From Thermoanaerobaculia bacterium (GTDB lineage Bacteria; Acidobacteriota; Thermoanaerobaculia; Multivoradales; JAHEKO01), in contig CAMYOG010000050.1 of assembly GCA_947259925.1 (NCBI GenBank), positions 60,959 to 124,958 of the forward strand: DNA of 64,000 nt, read 5' to 3'. Each line of letters begins with the position of its first letter. Within the stretch, counting starts at the first letter, position 1. Below are positions 35,101-43,403 of the stretch, in pieces. A program made the position numbers and the translations under genes. Below the pieces are notes generated by a model. It saw only the letters and a list, made by a program, of their open reading frames with translations. It made no database searches and was not told the DNA's origin.

Positions 35101-35256
35101 GAGGCGATCGACGAGTATCGCGACTACATCGGCCAGGAGGTACTGGCGCTCTCGATCGGGCGCGCCGAAGAGCCGCCGGCGGGCGCCCACACGGTCAAGG
35201 TGGGCGGCCGGCGCATCGAGCTCGGGCTAGAGAAGCGGGCGACCGATCCGTCGTAG
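32116..35256 (+). CDS. ileS: Isoleucyl-tRNA synthetase with CTG start and GVHH signature
   Basis: The 1046-residue frame starts at CTG 32116, 7 bases after AAGGAG (32103-32108). In frame, upstream to TAA 32068, there is no ATG, GTG or TTG. The first ATG, at 32260, would delete the N-terminal strand FLDGPITANN and begin inside the catalytic signature. The signature PMG-V-HH at 48-53 reads GVHH where class I enzymes have HIGH. The KMSKS loop is MHKSKG (592-597). Zinc-type cysteines occur in CPRCGT and CWRCKT, and editing-domain motifs (WTTTPWTLTSN) are present. It charges tRNAIle with isoleucine. The GxHH swap is known from some IleRS2 enzymes linked to very high mupirocin resistance. Confidence 0.92.
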   Translation: MSTVDFSNLEQEILAFWERERCFEKLREKNRGKPTWSFLDGPITANNPMGVHHAWGRTYKDLFQRYFAMTGHELRHQNGFDCQGLWVEVEVEKELGFKSKRDIESYGIDRFVEKCKERVLKFAQIQTDQSIRLGYWMDWDNSYYTLSEENNYTIWSFLKKCHERGFLYHGDDAMPWCPRCGTGISQHEISSEERPALTHLSPTVRLPIHGRDAEYLLIWTTTPWTLTSNVAAAVHPDMIYVKVRQGDAVYYLVKERLEAVTSGLGEFEVLAELPGRDLVDLGYDGPFDDLPVQQGVEHRVIPWKEVAADEGTGIVHIAPGCGKEDYDLGRQFKLAVIGPIDEGGIMLDGLGPFAGKHASDIASEIIEALRERNLLYRAEDYTHNYPICWRCKTPLLFRLVDEWYISMDELRHEIIAVTEQTDWIPAVGRQLEIEWLNNMHDWMISKKRYWGLALPIYKCDCGNFDVIGSREELEERAIEGWGEFDGHTPHRPWVDAVKIACSACGKSVARIPDVGNPWLDAGIVPYSTMGYTTDRAYWEKWFPADWISESFPGQFRNWFYSILAMSTVMENRPPFKLMFGYKLMKDQHGEEMHKSKGNAIEFNQAAAEEGADPMRWLYASHNPDHDLWFGLDPIHQARREFLVLWNVYQFFLTYARIDGFDPTRAEVPLERRSDLDRWILSRLAKLVESAHRNYQGFSVHLLMRDVLSFIDALSRWYLRRSRRRIWKNDDEADKTAAYLTLWESLSTLVQLLAPVVPFVTEKMYQELVRHYDDGAPVSVHLTDFPRADLFTADTALLETMDTVLAIVEQGHAARNRAGVKVRQPLAEMRVVLARAGIAERLEPFVPTMLDELNVKTIEFIDSSAGLYDFSVRLDGKIAKRKYKQHFNAVQEAVAAIPEDELETRLRDGVVEVALEAETFQVEPEEVLTQKTAVDGWEISEGDGCFVALATELTDALRREGFVRDLVRKIQDLRKQIDLNVADRIALTYVAEDPVAEAIDEYRDYIGQEVLALSIGRAEEPPAGAHTVKVGGRRIELGLEKRATDPS

Positions 35257-35259
35257 AAT
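35254..35259 (+). promoter_or_regulatory. TAGAAT -10-like box overlapping the ileS stop
   Basis: TAGAAT shares its TAG with the ileS stop codon and ends 9 bases before ATG 35269. It could give the small membrane gene its own nearly leaderless transcript. Confidence 0.35.
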
Positions 35260-35268
35260 CGAGACGAG

Positions 35269-35481
35269 ATGAGCGAGCTGAGCGATTGGATCTGGCTCGC
35301 GGTCGTGGTCCTCTGGCTGGTAATGCGGATCGTGCCCCGCCTGTTCGGAGCCAGGGTGCGAAGCCAGGAGGCGCCCGCGACCGAGCCTGCCGAGTGGAGA
35401 CCCGCCGCCGGCTGGACACCGACGGGAGCAGGCGAGGAACAGCTCGTCGACATCGGTCCGAAGCCGATCCACCCCAAGTGA
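35269..35481 (+). CDS. Small single-span membrane protein
   Basis: A 70-residue protein from ATG 35269. One membrane helix (WIWLAVVVLWLVMRIVP, about 7-23) is followed by a polar, proline- and glutamate-rich tail ending in GPKPIHPK. It is 12 bases downstream of ileS. I do not recognise the family; the layout (N-out or N-in helix, disordered tail) fits many small inner-membrane proteins of unknown function. Confidence 0.6.
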   Translation: MSELSDWIWLAVVVLWLVMRIVPRLFGARVRSQEAPATEPAEWRPAAGWTPTGAGEEQLVDIGPKPIHPK

Positions 35482-35491
35482 GTCGACACCC

Positions 35492-36814
35492 CTAGGAGTC
35501 CGGACCGGGCCGCGGCCCGATCTCGACCTCGACCTCTCCTGGCAGGTAGATACCGTCCGCCCAGACGATGCGCTGGCGTTCGAGCTCGGAGCGCAACGAG
35601 TCCAACGCCTTCTGCAGCCCGGCGACGCTCCGCACCCCGAGCGGCGAGCCCCAGGCGGTCGGCGCCTTTTGCGTCTTGCCGAGGTACCAGACGTGCAGCG
35701 GCACGCCGAGCGCCTCGAGGTAGGTCCGCGCGCCGGCGGCGTCGAGCAGACTCCCCTGGTCGATCGACTCGGGTGCCAGTAGCAGCACCGCCGCCCGCCG
35801 GCGGGCTCCCGACTCGAGCCGGCTGGCGGCGATGGCGACCGCGTCGGCAAGCCAGTGGACGCTCCCGTCCGACTCGGACGCCTTATGGGTTTTCAGATGC
35901 CAGAAGAGTCCGAAGTTGCCTTCGAGGCCGCTGACCAGCGGCACCGCCAGCCGCTGGTGCTCGAGGCTATCGCCGCGCCGGACGGAGCCGTGCGGGTCGA
36001 AAATCCGGACCCACTCTTCCCGCTCGATCGGCACCGCGTGGATGACGCGCGCCGCCTGCGCATCACGCGCGCCCGACAGGGCTCCCATCGTGGCCCGACC
36101 CGGACCGATCCTCTCGACGGCGCTCGCCGCGAGCTCGCCGCGCACGAAGACCATCTCGGCGTCGCGGCGCTCGATACCGACGACCCGCACGCGCTCTCCG
36201 GTTCCGGTCCGTCGCGCCCGTGCGGTCTCGGGCGCCGCCCGCGCATCGGCCTCCGGCACGTGTGCGACGAGCGCGGTCAGACGGACGCTGCCCTGGCCGA
36301 GGACCGGACCGCCAACGCCGATTCGATCGCGAGCGACCACCCCATCGCTGTACTCGACCACGGTCTCGATGACGTGCAGCCTGCTCGGATCGAGCGCCGG
36401 CGGCCAGATCTCCGAGGGATCCTCGAACTCCACCGGACTCCCGTCCACCGAGACCGCCGAGCGGCGCGGCTCGGCCCCCGCGCGGTTCGGCCAGGAGAGG
36501 GCTATCTTGGTCACCCAGCCGCTCGAGTTGCGATGGAGGACATAGTCGACCCCGGCTGGGGGTCGGTAGACGTTGAGCTGGCGCTCGGCGTGGTCGAGCT
36601 CCCGTCCCCCGCCATCCAGCGCTCGCGCGGTCAGCCGGTGGGGGCGGAGCTCCTCGCCCAGATCGACCGACAGCTTCCACGGCGCTCCTGCCAGCCGGCC
36701 GACCTCTTCGCCGTCGAGCTCGAGAACTACCGCGGCCACCGTCTCGTCGACCGCGACCTCGACGTCGATCGGCCCGATGACCAGGCCGAGCAGGAGACTG
36801 ACGAACTCGACCAT
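35492..36814 (-). CDS. Secreted protein with a degenerate VWA-like domain
   Basis: A 440-residue protein from ATG 36814. A weak hydrophobic N-terminus (VSLLLGLVIGPI) precedes Ig-like strands (about 15-110: PIDVEVAVDETVAAVVLELDG and KLSVDLGEELRPHRLTARAL). The C-terminal part (about 300-430) resembles the second half of a von Willebrand A domain: RRRAAVLLLAPESIDQGSLLD, ARTYLEALGVPLHVWYL and GLQKALDSLRSELERQRIVW. The DxSxS metal site cannot be seen, so it is probably a degenerate VWA. It resembles the complete VWA protein at 39327-41846 in order (Ig-like part, VWA part) but not in detail. Exported; function unknown. Confidence 0.65.
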   Translation of the reverse strand: MVEFVSLLLGLVIGPIDVEVAVDETVAAVVLELDGEEVGRLAGAPWKLSVDLGEELRPHRLTARALDGGGRELDHAERQLNVYRPPAGVDYVLHRNSSGWVTKIALSWPNRAGAEPRRSAVSVDGSPVEFEDPSEIWPPALDPSRLHVIETVVEYSDGVVARDRIGVGGPVLGQGSVRLTALVAHVPEADARAAPETARARRTGTGERVRVVGIERRDAEMVFVRGELAASAVERIGPGRATMGALSGARDAQAARVIHAVPIEREEWVRIFDPHGSVRRGDSLEHQRLAVPLVSGLEGNFGLFWHLKTHKASESDGSVHWLADAVAIAASRLESGARRRAAVLLLAPESIDQGSLLDAAGARTYLEALGVPLHVWYLGKTQKAPTAWGSPLGVRSVAGLQKALDSLRSELERQRIVWADGIYLPGEVEVEIGPRPGPDS

Positions 36815-36866
36815 CGATTCGCGCTCAGCCTAGCACCGTGGTCGGGAGGCTGCCGGCGGACCGCGG

Positions 36867-37343
36867 TCAGTCGAGGGGATCCGTATCCGCCTGGATCGAC
36901 TCCAGGAAGTAGACGAGCTCGTCGACCTTGCGTCGCACCCGGTCCTCGGGCTTCTCTTCGGGACCGCGCTCGGTCTCGGAGAGCGGACTCTGAAAAACGT
37001 CACCCCAGACCGGCATCTCGCGGCTACCGTGGCCCCTGGTCGTCTGTCGGCCGTCGATGATCTCGGCGATCTCGTCGCGCGGGAACTGGCCGTCCCGTCG
37101 AGCGCTGATCTGGGTGAGGTCGGACGGCTTCACGCTCAGATACTGAGCGAGATTGCCGTCGCCCTTCGCTTCCCGGCCGTGGCAGCTGGCACAGTAGGTT
37201 CGGAAGGTCACCCGCCCCTTGGCCGCCATGAAGCCCGCGGCCTCCTCTTCCTCCTCGGCCTCGATCGGTCCAAAAGCCGCCGCCGACATCAGCAGCACCG
37301 AAGCGAACAGGATCCAGAGGCCACTTTCGCGAATGCGTCTCAT
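36867..37343 (-). CDS. Secreted mono-heme cytochrome c
   Basis: A 158-residue protein from ATG 37343 with GGGAGGAA upstream. A signal peptide (1-23) and an acidic stretch (EAEEEEEAA) precede the heme motif CASCH (C51, C54, H55). M110 in SREMPVWGD is the likely sixth ligand. A C-terminal helix with RRKVDELVYFLES completes a class I cytochrome c fold. It carries electrons in the periplasm. No oxidase genes are adjacent. Confidence 0.9.
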   Translation of the reverse strand: MRRIRESGLWILFASVLLMSAAAFGPIEAEEEEEAAGFMAAKGRVTFRTYCASCHGREAKGDGNLAQYLSVKPSDLTQISARRDGQFPRDEIAEIIDGRQTTRGHGSREMPVWGDVFQSPLSETERGPEEKPEDRVRRKVDELVYFLESIQADTDPLD

Positions 37344-37459
37344 CCAGAGGTTCCTCCCTTGCCAGGATTGGAAGAATCAGTCTAACAGGTGGCCCGCCGG
37401 TCGATAGACTCGGCGCCGCCCGGCAATCTACGCTCGGCCGCGAGCCGTAGTGCTTTCAG

Positions 37460-38584
37460 ATGATCCTGACCCTGCTGCTGATCGCCACCTTTCTCCTCGC
37501 CTGGAGCAACGGCGCCAACGACAACTTCAAGGGCGTGGCGACGCTCTGGGGGAGCCGTACCGCGACGTTTCGGCAGGCGCTGATCTGGGCGACCGGCGCC
37601 ACGTTCCTGGGTAGCGTCGTCTCGGTGATGCTGGCGGGAGCCCTCGCCCGGCGCTTCGGCGGCAAGGGAGTGATCGACGACGCGGTGATCGATCCGACCG
37701 TTCTGGGAGCGATCGCCGCCGCGGGGGCGATCACGATTTTCCTGGCGACGGTTCTGCGCATGCCGACGTCAACGACCCACGCGCTCACCGGTGCGCTGGT
37801 CGGCGCCGGCTGGGCGGCCGGTGGGACCGGAGCGATCGACTGGGCCGTCTTGGGCACCAAGTTCGCCCAGCCGTTGCTGCTCAGCCCGCTGGTCGCGATC
37901 GGTGGCGCCGCCCTGGTCTATCCGCTGCTCCGCCGGGCGCGAATCGCCGCCGGCATCGACCGCCAGACCTGCCTGTGCGTCGGTCCGGGTGAGGTCAAGC
38001 CGATTCCGATCGGGGCGGCGGTCGCGGCCGCGGCCGACGCCGCCGCTCCAGAGATCGTCGTCGGTCGGACCGAGGAGTGCGTCGAGCGCTATCGGGGATC
38101 GCTCATGGGGATCGAAGCCCAGCGCGTGGTCGACGTGATCCACTTCGCGAGTGCCGGCTCGGTCTGCTTCGCTCGCGCGGTCAACGACACACCCAAGATC
38201 GCCGCTCTGCTCCTGGGAGCCGGAGCGCTCCTCGGGAACGAGCTGTCGACACCCGCCCTCTGGCTGGTCGCCCTGGCGATGGCGGCCGGCGGCTGGATCC
38301 AGTCACGAGGGGTCGCCGACACGATGAGCCGCCGGATCACCGATCTCAACCCGGGCCAGGGAGTGACCGCCAACCTGCTGACTTCGTTCCTGGTCCTGGG
38401 CGCCTCGCGACTGGGCTTGCCGGTCAGCACCACGCACGTCTCGTGCGGGTCGATCTTCGGCATCGGCCTGGCGGCCCGCAACGCCAACCCGCGGACGATT
38501 CTCCAGATCCTCACCACCTGGGTCACGACCCTACCGCTCGGGCTGGTGCTCGGTGCGGTACTCTACCGGCTGCTCTCTCAGTAG
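37460..38584 (+). CDS. PiT-family inorganic phosphate transporter
   Basis: A 374-residue membrane protein from ATG 37460. The duplicated signature is clear: WSNGANDNFKGVATLWGS (about 14-31), TSTTHALTGALVG (about 97-109) and their second copies FARAVNDTPKIAALLLGAG (about 235-253) and PVSTTHVSCGSIFGIG (about 320-335). It imports phosphate with H+ or Na+. Between the halves is a hydrophilic loop (about 165-220). The DUF47 partner often found with PiT is absent. A TAGACT box (37405-37410) lies 49 bases before the ATG. Confidence 0.93.
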   Translation: MILTLLLIATFLLAWSNGANDNFKGVATLWGSRTATFRQALIWATGATFLGSVVSVMLAGALARRFGGKGVIDDAVIDPTVLGAIAAAGAITIFLATVLRMPTSTTHALTGALVGAGWAAGGTGAIDWAVLGTKFAQPLLLSPLVAIGGAALVYPLLRRARIAAGIDRQTCLCVGPGEVKPIPIGAAVAAAADAAAPEIVVGRTEECVERYRGSLMGIEAQRVVDVIHFASAGSVCFARAVNDTPKIAALLLGAGALLGNELSTPALWLVALAMAAGGWIQSRGVADTMSRRITDLNPGQGVTANLLTSFLVLGASRLGLPVSTTHVSCGSIFGIGLAARNANPRTILQILTTWVTTLPLGLVLGAVLYRLLSQ

Positions 38585-38627
38585 AGCGCTCGAGCGACCC
38601 GGGCCGACTCCGAGTCAGGAGGACCCG

Positions 38628-39302
38628 ATGCGACAGAGGCTCCCGTTCCCGACCGCCCTGCTGGCAGCGACGCTCGTCTTTCCGGCCCTGGCCGGGGAAC
38701 CGGTGCGGATCGAGCTACCGGTACGAGCACGGCTCGACATCGGTGACGCCCAGCGGCTGGCGGTGGTCCCCTTCGTGGTCGTCCAGCAGGAGGAGAGCGC
38801 CTTCGGCCTGCCCGAGCTGGAGCGCGAGCTGCAACGCTATCTGGTGCGTACGGTCGGGCGCGACGCTCGGCTGCGGGTCGAGCCGTTCTGGATCGACCCG
38901 CCGACCAGCGATCCGGAGACCCTGGCCACCAACGACGCTTTCTGGCAGGCGGTCGGCGAGCGCTCGAACGCCGACCTGATCCTGGCCGGCGCGGTCGACT
39001 TCGACCTCCACGACCGGAGCGGTTACGTGACCCGCGCGTTCGTCTCCGAGCACGACGGGCGGACCTATCACTCGCAGGTGCTGGTCGAGGAGACCGGTGT
39101 CGAGCTCGATCTACTGATCTGGGTCTTCGAGGCCCGCAGTGGCAGGCTGCTCCTGGCCGACAACCTGAAAGACTTCCGCGCCTTTCACGGCGAGAGCATC
39201 GACCCCCTGACCGGACTCTTCTCGAACCTGGCGCGGCTCGAGGATCGTCTGCGCGGCATCTTCTCCCAGCGCACGATGCGCGTCGAGAGGCTTCTTCAGT
39301 GA
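38628..39302 (+). CDS. Secreted protein with CsgG/TolB-N-like domain
   Basis: A 224-residue protein from ATG 38628, with AGGAGG 5 bases upstream; the open frame further up lacks such a site. A signal peptide (1-22) is followed by QRLAVVPFVVVQQEE, QRYLVRTVGRDARLRVE, NADLILAGAVDFDL and FEARSGRLLLADNLKD, a strand-helix pattern like CsgG/TolB N-terminal domains (VxPF, then adxxLxGxV). No lipobox. A periplasmic helper of outer-membrane export or lipoprotein assembly is possible, but this is inference. Convergent with the VWA gene. Confidence 0.65.
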   Translation: MRQRLPFPTALLAATLVFPALAGEPVRIELPVRARLDIGDAQRLAVVPFVVVQQEESAFGLPELERELQRYLVRTVGRDARLRVEPFWIDPPTSDPETLATNDAFWQAVGERSNADLILAGAVDFDLHDRSGYVTRAFVSEHDGRTYHSQVLVEETGVELDLLIWVFEARSGRLLLADNLKDFRAFHGESIDPLTGLFSNLARLEDRLRGIFSQRTMRVERLLQ

Positions 39303-39326
39303 AAACCGTAGCGTTCGTTCAGACAG

Positions 39327-41846
39327 CTACGGGTAGTAGCCGGCCACCGTTCGCACCTCGGCGCCCTTCACCTTCACTTCGACCCGCCGGAAGAGCGACT
39401 CGTCCTTGTCGCTGGTCGACTGATAGACCAGCAGATACTGGGAGCGCAGCTCCTCCTGGATCTGCTCGTAGATCTCGGGCAGCGCCGAGACGTCGTCGAT
39501 GAAGAAGGCGTGTCCGCCGGTGATCTTGGCGAGGTCGCGCAGGGTCTCGCGCGACCGCCGATCGGCCGCCAGCTCCTTCATGCCGATCACGTAGACGGTC
39601 ACTCCGGCCCGGCGGGCGGTCTCGAGCGCATTCTCGAAGCTGAACCGACTCGCTTCGTCGATGCCGTCCGACAGCAGCATCAGGGCCTTCTGACCCTTGA
39701 CGCCGTCGAAGTAGTGGAGCGCGAAGATCAGGCTGTCGTAGAGGGCAGTGCTGCCGCGCGGCCGGAGACCGTCGAGACGAGCCGAGATCTGGTCCTTGTC
39801 GCTCGAGAACTTGACCTCGACGCGCGGGCGGACGTCGAACGAGATCAGGGCCAGCCGATCGCGCTCCTGGATGGTCTGATCGACAAAGGTCCGAGCGGCT
39901 TCCGCCACCTGATCGATCCCGTCCTCCATCGACGCCGAGGTGTCGACGAGGAGCGCGGCGTGGATCGGCAGATCGCGGACGTACTCGAACCGCCGGATCT
40001 CCTGCTCCTCACCGTCCTCGAGCACCGTGAACGCCTCCCGTGGCAGGTCGAGCAACGGTCGGCCGCCTCGGCCGAGCACCGTGGCGTAGAGCTCGACCAG
40101 CTGGACCTCGATGTTCTCGAAGTAGTCGGGGGCGTTGACGAACACCACGTCCTCGGTCGTGTTGCCGTCTTCGAGGAAGCCGACCGCGCGCACGTAGGCG
40201 AGGCCCGGCTGCTGCAGGATGATCGGCTGAATGAACGGCTCCTGGTAGAGGGTGGCGATCCGCTCCTCGCCGAGGAAGATCTCGACCCGCTCGAGCGCGC
40301 TGCCGTCCGGGACTTCGACCTGAGCGACGGCGCTCAGGCTGTCCAGGTACTCCCGATCGGCGCGCGGCTCGACCAGGCGCACGCGGAAGCGCTGGCCACC
40401 CTGGTTGATCAGGATCTCGTCACTCGCCCGCTCGGTCCCCTCGGCATCGACGGCGACCACCCGTACGCGGTGGCTCGCGGCGACCGAGCCCAGATTCAGC
40501 TCGAGGCTGTACGGCGGCTGTCGCTTGGTCATGATCTCGCGCTCGTTCAGCAGGAAGGTGACGCGATCGACCTCGCCCGAGACCACGGTGTTGAAGCGGA
40601 CGTGACCGAGCTGGATCTCGCCCTCTTCGAGCGGCACCAGCCTGACCGTCGTCTGGCCACGCTCGGCGGCCTCGTTGGCCTCGTCCAGGAGCCGGAAGAT
40701 CGCCGAGTCGGGCGCCTGGCGGATCGAGCGCAGCCCGCTCGCGTCCGGTATCGACAACTGGCGGCGGACGTGAGCGAACCGCCGGCCGTAGATGTCCTCG
40801 ACCTTGACCCGGATCTCGACGTCGCCCTCGCGCAGGAAACGCTGGAAGATGAGCGGCATGGTCGGCCCGGCGGTGCTCGACCCGGGCACCTCGAACTGAT
40901 AGCGGAAACTCTCGAACAGCCGGTTGTTGCGGATCACCTCGCCGATCAGAAGGAACTCGTGCACCTTGCCGTTCGGCAGCGGTCGCGAGCCGGCGACCTC
41001 GCTCGGCACGCTGACCAGACCCTGCACCGCGGTGCGGCTCTGGTTGCGCCCCGGAAAGTCGAACTCGAGCTCGACGTCGAAGGTCTCGACACCTTGGGGT
41101 AGGTCGGTGGTCAACGCCTCGAAGCTGTCGATCCACTCCTCGGAGCGCGGCTTCGGCACTCTCATCAGGCCCTCGATGAAGATCTCGTAGGCCGGCTCGC
41201 TCAGGATGAGCTGGACGGCGCCCTGGAAGATGTCGCCGGTGCAGAAGTCGGCCGGATTGTCGCTCGGCAGCTGCGATCGGACCTCGGCCTCGAGCTTCCG
41301 CATCCGCAGCCAGACCTGATAGGGCCAATCGGAGCGGTAGACCGGGCGGTAGAAGATCACCGCGAACTGCGCGCTGGTCTGCTCGCTGCCGCCGTAGAAC
41401 CAGATCTCGAGCTCGGTCCGCGACGAATAGCAGATGTCGAGGACCTGGCCGTTGCCGAGCGGGAAACGGCCGGGCTCGCCGTTGAGTAGATAGAAGCGGG
41501 AGCGCGCGTCTTCGAGGCTGCCCCAGTCCTCCAGCGCCTGATCGACCCGGCTCATCCACTTGCCCTTGAACTCGTTGTAGGGGGTTCTCGGATCCGGATC
41601 ACGCACCTCCCAGAACTTCTCCATGAAGGCGTGACGCCGGAAGTCCTCCTCGATCGACAGGAAGTACTCGAGCTCGGCGTCCGAGATCAGGAGCGAGACG
41701 GTCTCGAGCCAGTAGCGGTACTCGCGGTCGAGATCGTCGGGGATCTCCGGACTCTCGGCGTGCGCCCCGACCGGTAGGGCCACGAGGAGCGCGACAGCGA
41801 CCAGGATGGAGGACGCTACGAGCTCGAGCCTGTGCTTGGTGGTCAC
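39327..41846 (-). CDS. Secreted GWxTD plus von Willebrand A-domain protein
   Basis: An 839-residue protein from GTG 41846. A signal peptide (1-30) precedes a GWxTD domain (about 45-130: LISDAELEYFLSIEEDF then FWEVRDPDPRTPYNEF, and RFYLLNGEPG). Several Ig-like strands (about 220-580) follow. A VWA domain has the metal-site motif DTSASM near 632 and LMLLSDGIDEASRFS, ending in VYVIGMKEL. The last part (YLLVYQSTSDKDE) matches the VWFA-related domain first described in Acidobacteria. Exported adhesion or assembly protein; ligand unknown. It neighbours a GH113-like lipoprotein on the same strand. Confidence 0.88.
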   Translation of the reverse strand: MTTKHRLELVASSILVAVALLVALPVGAHAESPEIPDDLDREYRYWLETVSLLISDAELEYFLSIEEDFRRHAFMEKFWEVRDPDPRTPYNEFKGKWMSRVDQALEDWGSLEDARSRFYLLNGEPGRFPLGNGQVLDICYSSRTELEIWFYGGSEQTSAQFAVIFYRPVYRSDWPYQVWLRMRKLEAEVRSQLPSDNPADFCTGDIFQGAVQLILSEPAYEIFIEGLMRVPKPRSEEWIDSFEALTTDLPQGVETFDVELEFDFPGRNQSRTAVQGLVSVPSEVAGSRPLPNGKVHEFLLIGEVIRNNRLFESFRYQFEVPGSSTAGPTMPLIFQRFLREGDVEIRVKVEDIYGRRFAHVRRQLSIPDASGLRSIRQAPDSAIFRLLDEANEAAERGQTTVRLVPLEEGEIQLGHVRFNTVVSGEVDRVTFLLNEREIMTKRQPPYSLELNLGSVAASHRVRVVAVDAEGTERASDEILINQGGQRFRVRLVEPRADREYLDSLSAVAQVEVPDGSALERVEIFLGEERIATLYQEPFIQPIILQQPGLAYVRAVGFLEDGNTTEDVVFVNAPDYFENIEVQLVELYATVLGRGGRPLLDLPREAFTVLEDGEEQEIRRFEYVRDLPIHAALLVDTSASMEDGIDQVAEAARTFVDQTIQERDRLALISFDVRPRVEVKFSSDKDQISARLDGLRPRGSTALYDSLIFALHYFDGVKGQKALMLLSDGIDEASRFSFENALETARRAGVTVYVIGMKELAADRRSRETLRDLAKITGGHAFFIDDVSALPEIYEQIQEELRSQYLLVYQSTSDKDESLFRRVEVKVKGAEVRTVAGYYP

Positions 41847-41934
41847 CGATCTGCCGTCCTGGTGGCGCCTGCCGCCGGCCCCACCCGTGCTACCTCAGAG
41901 TCCTTGCGAGTCTCGTTCCAACGGAGCCCGGAGT

Positions 41935-43281
41935 CTAGCGGCCGATGAAACGGCGGAGCTCGCCGAGGAGCGGATCGTCGGGCACCTGGTCGCCGATCAG
42001 CAGTACGAACGGCTCGACGCCGGCGTGCGACGGAACGGACGAGAGCTTCCAGTAGAGCAGCCCGGTCAGGAGATCCGTCCCGGTCGCCGACTCGAGCTCG
42101 CGATTCGACTCGAACAGCGCCCGCATCGCCAGCGCCCGCTCGCGGAAGTCCTCGGGTTGCTCCTCCCAGACCACCAGGCGGGTGCCGTCCTCGGTCGGCA
42201 GCACCGAGAAGCCGGTGGCGGCCCACGGCTCGATGGTCGAGTTGGCCCGGCTGACGTAGCCGATCTCGGTGAACAGCACCGGATGGGTGGCCGCTCCGAC
42301 CTCGCGCCGGAAGGCGTCGATCGCCCGCAGATGCCCGAGCCAGCCCGCCCGTAGAACTTCGAGCAGGCGCTCTTCCCCGGTCTCGGGGAGCAGATGCTTG
42401 CGCAGCGGGAAGTAGGCATTGATGCTGATCAGGTCGAGAGCGTCCCAGAACGGCACGAAGGCGTACTGGTCGAAGTTGGCCGCGTAGGTGAGCGACCCGG
42501 TGTACTCGCGGCGCGCCGCGGCGATCAGCTCGCGCCAGTGTGTCTCGAGCAGCGAGCGCCGGCGGTTGATCTCGGCGAGCGGGTCGGCGGCGTCGGTGGC
42601 GCTGGTCTGATGGGCCCAGGCGACGTGGGCGCGGTTCTTGTCGTCGATGAAGTCGCCGACCTCGTCGTAGCTGTCGAAGCCCCGCACCGGCATCGGCAGC
42701 CCCTCGATCTCGTCGGCGTGGGCCAATACCCTGGTCTTCTCCCGCTCGACCTTCTCGGCGTTGGTCCAGTACTCCTCGAGCACCGGCAGCTCGTCGATCG
42801 GGACCGCGTTGGTCAGGGCGTTCATCTCGCTACCGACCGCCAGGACACTCACCCCCTCGGCTTCGGCGACCCGGGCCCAGCGGGTGACGAACCCTCGATA
42901 GCGCCGGAACCACTCCGCCAGCTGTTCGTCGGAGCGCGGCATGACCATGCCGTGCCAGAGGAACTTGTTGCGCTCGAACGCGTGGTCGAGCGCGACCCTC
43001 AAGACCAGCACCACCTCCAGCCCGGCCGCGCGCGCCACCTGGATCTCGTTGACCACCCAGGGCGCCTTGTCGTCGAACCAGAGGTTGTCGGTGTCCCAGT
43101 CGCCCTGGTGCGCATAGACGGTCACCGCGACGGTGTTGAAGCCGGAGTCCTCGAGGGTCTCGACCCACCTCTCATGATCGGGCTCATTGACCTGGATTCC
43201 CCCCAGGTAGAAATCCGTCTCGCCGTCGGCGCAGCCGTTAGCCAGGATGACGACGACCCACAGTCCGAGCACACGCCGCAT
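41935..43281 (-). CDS. Lipoprotein with GH113-like TIM-barrel glycosidase domain
   Basis: A 448-residue protein; ATG 43281 starts a lipoprotein signal (RRVLGLWVVVILANGC, Cys 17). The open frame to 43452 adds an unlikely extension. The barrel has DSGFNTVAVTVYAHQGDWD (strand 2 region), LEVVLVLRVALDH, VLAVGSEMNALT (acid/base Glu in GSEMN), LISINAYFPL and VLFTEIGYVS (nucleophile Glu), the layout of GH113 and related GH-A mannanases. It probably cleaves beta-mannoside or similar chains at the outer membrane. Family membership is a judgement by eye. Diverges from the beta-barrel gene at 43404. Confidence 0.7.
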   Translation of the reverse strand: MRRVLGLWVVVILANGCADGETDFYLGGIQVNEPDHERWVETLEDSGFNTVAVTVYAHQGDWDTDNLWFDDKAPWVVNEIQVARAAGLEVVLVLRVALDHAFERNKFLWHGMVMPRSDEQLAEWFRRYRGFVTRWARVAEAEGVSVLAVGSEMNALTNAVPIDELPVLEEYWTNAEKVEREKTRVLAHADEIEGLPMPVRGFDSYDEVGDFIDDKNRAHVAWAHQTSATDAADPLAEINRRRSLLETHWRELIAAARREYTGSLTYAANFDQYAFVPFWDALDLISINAYFPLRKHLLPETGEERLLEVLRAGWLGHLRAIDAFRREVGAATHPVLFTEIGYVSRANSTIEPWAATGFSVLPTEDGTRLVVWEEQPEDFRERALAMRALFESNRELESATGTDLLTGLLYWKLSSVPSHAGVEPFVLLIGDQVPDDPLLGELRRFIGR

Positions 43282-43403
43282 GACGTCAGAGACTACGGGC
43301 AGGGCTCCGTGAGGTTCAAGCACTGTCACGTCTACGAGTGGTGAAGGGCAAGCGGATCGACCCCGGTCGAACCGTTCGGTGCCCCCGAGGGTACTCAGCA
43401 TTC

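Noticed and set aside
32716..35190. An 824-codon minus-strand frame opposite ileS.
   Set aside because: It is a mirror of the IleRS codons; no signal, motif or ribosome site supports it.
39510..41102. A 530-codon plus-strand frame inside the VWA gene.
   Set aside because: Antisense shadow; the minus strand carries GWxTD and VWA motifs.
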